A DNA stretch of 9,513 bases from an uncultured Treponema sp. (lineage in GTDB: Bacteria; Spirochaetota; Spirochaetia; Treponematales; Treponemataceae): positions 1 through 9,513 of the forward strand of contig CAJOQA010000167.1 in the NCBI GenBank assembly GCA_905236465.1. Reading direction: 5' to 3'. Positions 6,601 through 9,513 of the stretch are shown piece after piece (the first letter of the stretch is position 1; each line of letters begins with the position of its first letter). A model generated the notes under the pieces. It was not told where the DNA came from. It was given only the letters and a program-made list of their open reading frames with translations, and searched no databases. A program made the position numbers and the translations under genes.

Positions 6601-7113
6601 CAGTACAAGGGGAAAAAATATAGCGAGGCCTTGGGCTCCTTCGTTCGTGGTGCTGAAGACAAGCCTTCAGATACTCACATGCTTTTAGCTCTTGCTAATA
6701 CCCTAAGTTTACGTAACGATGACCACGCAGCTCAGGGCTACTATGACAAGCTTATCAATATCCTTGACAACAAGAAGCAGGTTTACAAGATAATCCTGCC
6801 CCAAGTCAACAAGGATCAGGGCGATTTAGTAGATACTTACATGAAGGCAGCTAATAACTTGGGTGTCACCTTGTCCCGCATAGCTGAAAAGACTGGTGAC
6901 AGTCAGATGAATGGTAGGGCTATAGTTTCTCTTAACGAAAGTTTACGTGCTTGGGATGCCCTTACACGCAATCAGGAAACTATGATTCGCCTTCCAGCTT
7001 CAAATCTTGCAGAACAGAATATTAAGTATATTACTAACCCTGCAGCCCAGTTTAACCCTGAGATTTACACCGAGATTCCAATGCTTTTGGAAGGGGAAAT
7101 GGGGCTTGACTGA
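3649..7113 (+). CDS. flcA: FlcA-like periplasmic flagellar collar protein (acidic tail, one TM segment, TPR array)
   Basis: FlcA (BB0326 in Borrelia burgdorferi) is needed for the collar around the spirochaete periplasmic flagellar motor and for stator assembly. This 1154-aa protein has the layout I associate with that family. It starts with a short conserved-looking segment, PGLKQLKQFNADLLNLGDEV. A very acidic, Asp/Glu/Ser-rich and probably disordered region follows (about 40-485). Then come a helical domain (about 492-560, FTDAEYRVFQKNLAEYPLN onward), a single membrane segment (about 588-608), and a long TPR-like helical array (about 618-1075; clear units near 618-650, 845-880, 895-930, 938-970 and 974-1005). 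Lys residues just before the membrane segment favour N-inside topology, which places the TPRs in the periplasm and the acidic tail in the cytoplasm. ATG 3649 is the only start, since an in-frame TAA lies 12 bases upstream. The kinase gene overlaps its end by 8 bp. The architecture is seen directly; the FlcA name rests on recall of the family. Confidence 0.7.
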   Translation: MPGLKQLKQFNADLLNLGDEVKIRAARGEKPVTVPIPKDIPDLDDSEDFVNGMPVSNQEELEQAEAAASELEDDVLETSATGAKAPDVSDLLAPSADNLDDIDLSDFENPGSLEDVEEAEAVPLEDMDLDSLLSGASDADESEDSNTVSDADIAPMDDLADLSGLADIEDLNQEEEKDDFNSQLDQILEEKSKKQESEEVPFDIEKENESFMQGVDSSVDMNEGIPEQFIEIPDDPQIGNDAFQPIDENTDENAVDDLSPEESADLFGEPVSDESPVEETASEDLPPLPEEESVETTEPAEPTEPSNEDLFNTDDMDSFDIDSLASEAVPDQEKEEKTEESAGDSESEETSAEPSTEDIFNTDDMDSMGNADSFELPDMDMPAESSSDETVSTDSADDDFSLPDSPDMFSSDDADSSETIEQFDTSDMEGMDGSDFELGNITASEGDDDIFSIPGFSDTDSEHLDLRKKPKVATPDFSGAVEAADANKPKNTFTDAEYRVFQKNLAEYPLNVRIALEDIVVKNELTDDALFEVLEMVLRKVPARQLASKLEKMMDIQLDVPRDFEMRTASEYEAYKQSVEYKLKNQIIPGAILSTLAAILVFCIFVVVKTFIYDPIMANNFYKEGYALIQKDEYKLSEESFNKALTYKQVKKWFYRYAESYREHKQYERARMMYRNLLARYNHDKKAGLDWAKMESNDLMNYPDAERILKREVLDYHINDPDAILALGDNYLDWADSGQTDKYPLAKEQYDLLMQLYGNKSSLYDKFAGRQMRYYIRTDNLAQVLNFKQYFYPKKLKNLEPGDLTELSGYLLDKRYGTLRPSEESLRLSIENVRGLLEEAVKRDPSDPVALYNMGRYFVQTRNGTVAKSLFNSALNSFRAKKVRSFNDMHKYINTYRMLGEELSSEGEYIQAQKIYAEGIDLYENEKKMSDRFESTENVGLLYADMGDIYYFKDGDMDSALSCYTKSIDSKNDVPSIRYRIGYIQYKGKKYSEALGSFVRGAEDKPSDTHMLLALANTLSLRNDDHAAQGYYDKLINILDNKKQVYKIILPQVNKDQGDLVDTYMKAANNLGVTLSRIAEKTGDSQMNGRAIVSLNESLRAWDALTRNQETMIRLPASNLAEQNIKYITNPAAQFNPEIYTEIPMLLEGEMGLD
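4558..4749 (+). repeat. 49-residue-period repeat in the acidic tail of FlcA
   Basis: A 15-codon block, EPSNEDLFNTDDMDS (4558-4602), recurs as EPSTEDIFNTDDMDS (4705-4749), 147 bases later. The coding DNA is also similar, which points to an internal duplication rather than convergence. Looser copies of the D-x-D-x-x-S-[FL] core occur elsewhere in the tail. Confidence 0.8.
7091..7096 (+). promoter_or_regulatory. Ribosome-binding site inside flcA for the kinase gene
   Basis: AAGGGG precedes TTG 7106 by nine bases and lies within the last codons of flcA. It supports a TTG start overlapping flcA by 8 bp and translation from the same mRNA. Confidence 0.5.
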
Positions 7114-7738
7114 TATTTTACCTTGCGAAAGGGAAAGGGGCGGTATTTTAAGCCGCCAGCATCTTAACGATATTACAAAGGAAATCTTTCGCAAGGCTAT
7201 TCATATGTGCAGTGCCCTAGTCCCTCTTTTCTTGCACTTTTTTTATCTTCCTGTAATTATTCTTCTTTTTTTAGCCCTTTGTCTCTATTGTCTACAAGAA
7301 TTTTTACGGCGTAGTGGCAGACCCGTGCCTCTTTTTTCTGCAATAACTGCTGTTGCTGCCCGTAAAAGGGATGAGAATAAATTTGTTTTGGGCCCAGTAA
7401 CCCTTGTTTTAGGGATACTGCTATCCGCTATTTTTTATAGGCCCCTTGCTGCCTCTGTTGGAATTTATGCCCTTTCCTTTGGGGATGGGATGGCAAGTTT
7501 GGCAGGAAAACTTTTTGGACGTATAAAGGTACCTTTTACTTTGGGAAAAACAGCAGAAGGTAGCCTTACCTGTTTTACTGCAATTTTTGTTTCAGCCTTT
7601 TTAACTTGTAATAATGTAAAAATATCCTTAATTATTGCGGGGCTTGGTATGTTTATAGAAGTTCTTCCTCTCAAGGACTTTGATAATCTGCTTATTCCCC
7701 TGCTTTTAGGTGGAACTGCAAGCCTTTTACTTCCATAG
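7106..7738 (+). CDS. Polyprenol/phytol/dolichol kinase-family membrane protein
   Basis: This 210-aa multi-pass membrane protein resembles the CTP-dependent kinases of phytol, dolichol and related lipid alcohols. Family marks are the N-terminal EIFRKAIHM, matching the E-x-x-RK-x-x-H entry motif before the first membrane segment. Next is FGDGMASLAGKLFGR with the GD-G-x-A core at residues 126-130, then KTAEGS at 148-153. All lie between hydrophobic helices, and there is a further run of about five membrane segments. The likely product is a phosphorylated isoprenoid alcohol for envelope or lipid metabolism; the substrate cannot be told from sequence. The frame is open upstream to 7007 inside flcA, but TTG 7106 has a ribosome site and keeps the conserved motif, whereas the first later ATG (7205) would remove it. 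Translational coupling to flcA is likely. Its last 12 bases overlap the next gene on the opposite strand. Confidence 0.75.
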   Translation: MTDILPCERERGGILSRQHLNDITKEIFRKAIHMCSALVPLFLHFFYLPVIILLFLALCLYCLQEFLRRSGRPVPLFSAITAVAARKRDENKFVLGPVTLVLGILLSAIFYRPLAASVGIYALSFGDGMASLAGKLFGRIKVPFTLGKTAEGSLTCFTAIFVSAFLTCNNVKISLIIAGLGMFIEVLPLKDFDNLLIPLLLGGTASLLLP

Positions 7739-8548
7739 ATAAGTTGAATGTACTGACTTTAGATAGAAAAATGTCCCAGTAGAAAGAAGCAACATCCCTA
7801 AAATAAGAAATACAAAATTATCTGCATTGCAAAGAATAAAGTAGCCGTTTATCATAAAAGCATAGCTTATTAAAGTCTTTTTACCTTCCTGACTCTTCGT
7901 TTGCAATACTGGCAACAAAAGTGTTATTATTGTCGCAATGAAAACTAGGGCTCGTGACATAGTGAAAAGGGGCCTGTAGCTCCACAGGACTGTGCATGTT
8001 GTTGTTGTGTATGTGGTATTTAAAGGGAAACTCTTACCGATTATTATTGAAATAAGTATAAGTATTAAAAAATTCCGTTCAGTGTTCTGCCTTTGGCTAT
8101 TACCGTTTAGAAGCGATGCAAAAAGCAAGCTAAGCGGGGCCAGAAGCCGTCCTGTAACTGTAAGTCTTCCTACAAAAATCAGTGTTGCAGAAATTGTCTG
8201 CCAAAGTCCACCTGCACATATTAAGAGCCTACTTTCTTCACAGATGCAACCAAGCAAAAATCCAAGAAAGAACATAACTTCTATGGACTGGGTTTTTTCA
8301 AAACAGAAAAACAAAAAGATAACGGCTGCGGGTACGTAAAAAAAGAAGAACATAATTCCCGCTACTGTTGCAGCAAAAGAATAATTCAGTACATTAGAGA
8401 AAAGCCTGAAAGTTCTGACGGGTTCTTCTGGAGCCTGCAAAAGTCCCTTTACCGCCTGTAATAGTAAAAATCCGCAACCCAGTAGAAGATTTGCTATTGT
8501 AAGTACAAATAAAATCAATATAAGGCGATTGCGGACTCTTATTGTCAT
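7727..8548 (-). CDS. Multi-pass membrane protein of unknown function
   Basis: I do not recognise this 273-aa protein. It has about eight hydrophobic segments (near residues 9-32, 55-83, 91-110, 114-148 possibly as two, 161-175, 199-216, 227-240 and 245-265). The start is basic and typical of an inner-membrane N-terminus (MTIRVRNR). A possibly conserved stretch is CFEKTQSIEV followed by FFLGFLLGCICEESRL (about 82-109), with charged residues inside a membrane region. A Thr-rich run, NTTYTTTTCT, follows about residue 180. No signal for a transporter or enzyme family is visible. ATG 8548 has a good ribosome site at the end of pheS, nine bases away, so the two genes probably form an operon. That does not by itself imply a role in translation. 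Confidence 0.75.
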   Translation of the reverse strand: MTIRVRNRLILILFVLTIANLLLGCGFLLLQAVKGLLQAPEEPVRTFRLFSNVLNYSFAATVAGIMFFFFYVPAAVIFLFFCFEKTQSIEVMFFLGFLLGCICEESRLLICAGGLWQTISATLIFVGRLTVTGRLLAPLSLLFASLLNGNSQRQNTERNFLILILISIIIGKSFPLNTTYTTTTCTVLWSYRPLFTMSRALVFIATIITLLLPVLQTKSQEGKKTLISYAFMINGYFILCNADNFVFLILGMLLLSTGTFFYLKSVHSTYLWK

Positions 8549-8554
8549 TTTGAT

Positions 8555-8560
8555 TCCTTA
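8555..8560 (-). promoter_or_regulatory. Ribosome-binding site overlapping the pheS stop codon
   Basis: On the minus strand TAAGGA contains the pheS stop TAA (8560-8558) and an AAGGA Shine-Dalgarno sequence six bases before ATG 8548. This is an arrangement typical of translationally coupled genes. Confidence 0.75.
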
Positions 8561-9513
8561 GAATTTTGCCTTTCTAAGACGAACTCTTTCAATGTCCTCG
8601 CAGAAGAGTTCGCGCAAGTCGTTTAAGCCCAAAGCCATCAAGGCCATGCGGTCTATTCCTATTCCCCAAGCAAGGACTGGAACATCAACACCCATTGCCT
8701 TTGTAACCTCCGGCCTGAAAATACCAGAGCCACCAAGCTCAAACCAGCCTAACTTAGGATGCTTAATATGAACTTCTATAGAAGGTTCTGTAAAGGGGAA
8801 GTAGCCTGGAACGTACTTGACTTCTGTAGCTCCTGCAATCTCTACTGCGAACATACGTAAGAATCCCAAAAGGTCACGTAAGTTTACATCGTTTCCAAGA
8901 ACTATTCCTTCTGTCTGGTAAAAATCACTTAAGTGTGTGGCGTCAACTTTATCGTAGCGGAAACAGCGGGCAATGCCAAAGTACTTGCCAGGAATCTTTG
9001 CCTTGTGCAACTGGTGGGCACTAAGGACTGTTCCCTGACTTCTCATTATAAGGCGGCGGGTAAACTCGTTGTCAAACTCATAGTTCCAACCCCTACTGCC
9101 TGTATTTCCCCCGTTGCGGTGGACTGCGGCCACATTGCTAAGGTAGGGCTCTTCTATAGTCTTTGCGTGAGTTGGGGTTTTTAATCTATATACATCGTGG
9201 ATGTCACGAGCTGCATGGAACTGGGGCATAAAAAGCGCATCCCCATTCCAGAACTCTGTCTCTACCAGGGGACCATCAAATTCCTCAAAACCCAAAGAAG
9301 TAAGCTTGTCCTTTACGCTTTCCAAGAACTGCACGTATGGATTTGTACGACCTGGTATGATGCGGGCTGGTGGAATAGTAATATTATAGCCGCGGAAAAT
9401 ACCCTTTTTCCATTCTCCGGATGCGAGCATCGCAGGTGTTACCTCACCAATCTCGTTGCCTGTAATACCAGCTTCTTCCAAGGCCTTGTGCACTTGAGCA
9501 AAGTCACCGGTAA
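8558..9513 (-). CDS. pheS: Phenylalanine--tRNA ligase alpha subunit, archaeal/eukaryotic type, C-terminal part
   Basis: PheS is the catalytic subunit of the (alpha-beta)2 enzyme that charges tRNA-Phe. The visible 317 residues are the class II catalytic domain. They show the LESVKDKLTSLGFEEFDGP entry helix and motif 1 region, FHAARDIHDVY, and LIMRSQGTVLSAHQLH. Motif 2 follows as FGIARCFRYDKVDATHLSDFYQTEG, then FPFTEPSIEVH, WFELGGSGIFRPEV and motif 3, GIGIDRMALMALG. The HLSDFYQTEG and GSRGWNYEFDNEFTRR segments fit the archaeal/eukaryal PheS form rather than the bacterial one, a transfer already known in spirochaetes. The frame stays open to the right edge (residues TGDFAQ precede the GTG at 9493), so that GTG is not the start. 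The archaeal-type subunit is about 500 aa, so roughly the first 200 residues lie outside the window. Confidence 0.95.
   Translation of the reverse strand, partial: TGDFAQVHKALEEAGITGNEIGEVTPAMLASGEWKKGIFRGYNITIPPARIIPGRTNPYVQFLESVKDKLTSLGFEEFDGPLVETEFWNGDALFMPQFHAARDIHDVYRLKTPTHAKTIEEPYLSNVAAVHRNGGNTGSRGWNYEFDNEFTRRLIMRSQGTVLSAHQLHKAKIPGKYFGIARCFRYDKVDATHLSDFYQTEGIVLGNDVNLRDLLGFLRMFAVEIAGATEVKYVPGYFPFTEPSIEVHIKHPKLGWFELGGSGIFRPEVTKAMGVDVPVLAWGIGIDRMALMALGLNDLRELFCEDIERVRLRKAKF

Noticed and set aside
144..7974. The 8-mer GGCCCCTT/AAGGGGCC occurs five times (144, 1240, 2013, 7440, 7967), more than expected by chance.
   Set aside because: All five are in coding DNA, and the four plus-strand copies encode [GR]-P-[LF], consistent with a preference for CCC and CTT codons. 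There is no common flanking sequence that would mark an uptake or binding site.
7992..8339. A 115-residue plus-strand open frame.
   Set aside because: Entirely antisense to the well-supported membrane-protein gene, with no ribosome site and no family resemblance.
9491..9493. GTG as the start of pheS.
   Set aside because: The frame continues open to the window edge with family-like sequence, and archaeal-type PheS has some 200 more N-terminal residues.

Overview
The window reads as chromosomal DNA of a spirochaete, most likely a free-living or host-associated Treponema-like species that makes its own tryptophan. Four things point this way. There is a long TPR protein matching the periplasmic flagellar collar protein FlcA, which is known only from spirochaetes. 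There is a second flagella-type protein, a small FliN-like SpoA protein. PheRS alpha is of the archaeal/eukaryotic type, as is known for spirochaetes. The DNA is moderately AT-rich with tightly packed genes. No insertion sequence, phage gene, tRNA, rRNA or CRISPR array is visible. The species assignment is inference.

Layout, left to right. (1) 2-628, +: the 3' two thirds of trpD. (2) 607-1080, -: a FliN-like SpoA protein that carries two FliM-type 'EIDALL' peptides. (3) 1146-2663, +: a fused trpC-trpF gene. (4) 2646-3392, -: a secreted protein with two AMPK/isoamylase-type early-set (glycogen-binding-like) modules. (5) 3393-3648: the only sizeable intergenic region, divergent, with sigma28-like and sigma70-like promoter elements and inverted repeats. 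(6) 3649-7113, +: flcA-like, 1154 aa. (7) 7106-7738, +: a polyprenol/phytol-kinase-like membrane enzyme overlapping the end of flcA. (8) 7727-8548, -: a multi-pass membrane protein of unknown function. (9) 8558-9513, -: the 3' part of pheS, just upstream of gene 8 on the same strand.

Functionally there are three threads. The first is tryptophan synthesis (trpD, trpCF), split by an antisense flagellar-type gene. The second is periplasmic flagella: the SpoA protein, the collar protein and perhaps the early-set protein, which shares the divergent control region. The third is housekeeping: PheRS and a polyprenol-phosphate-type kinase.

Three patterns run across the genes. Every convergent gene pair (three of three) overlaps at its 3' ends, by 22, 18 and 12 bp, with no terminator between. 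The three genes that open their own transcription units (the SpoA gene, the early-set gene and flcA) have a -10-like box only 6-8 nt before the start codon and no well-placed Shine-Dalgarno sequence, which suggests leaderless mRNAs. By contrast, trpCF, the kinase gene and the membrane-protein gene have Shine-Dalgarno sequences. Finally, two CCGATAA elements typical of sigma28 promoters lie in the flcA/early-set control region. No wholly new system is evident. The best leads are the double-EIDALL SpoA protein, the interrupted trp operon and the promoter architecture.
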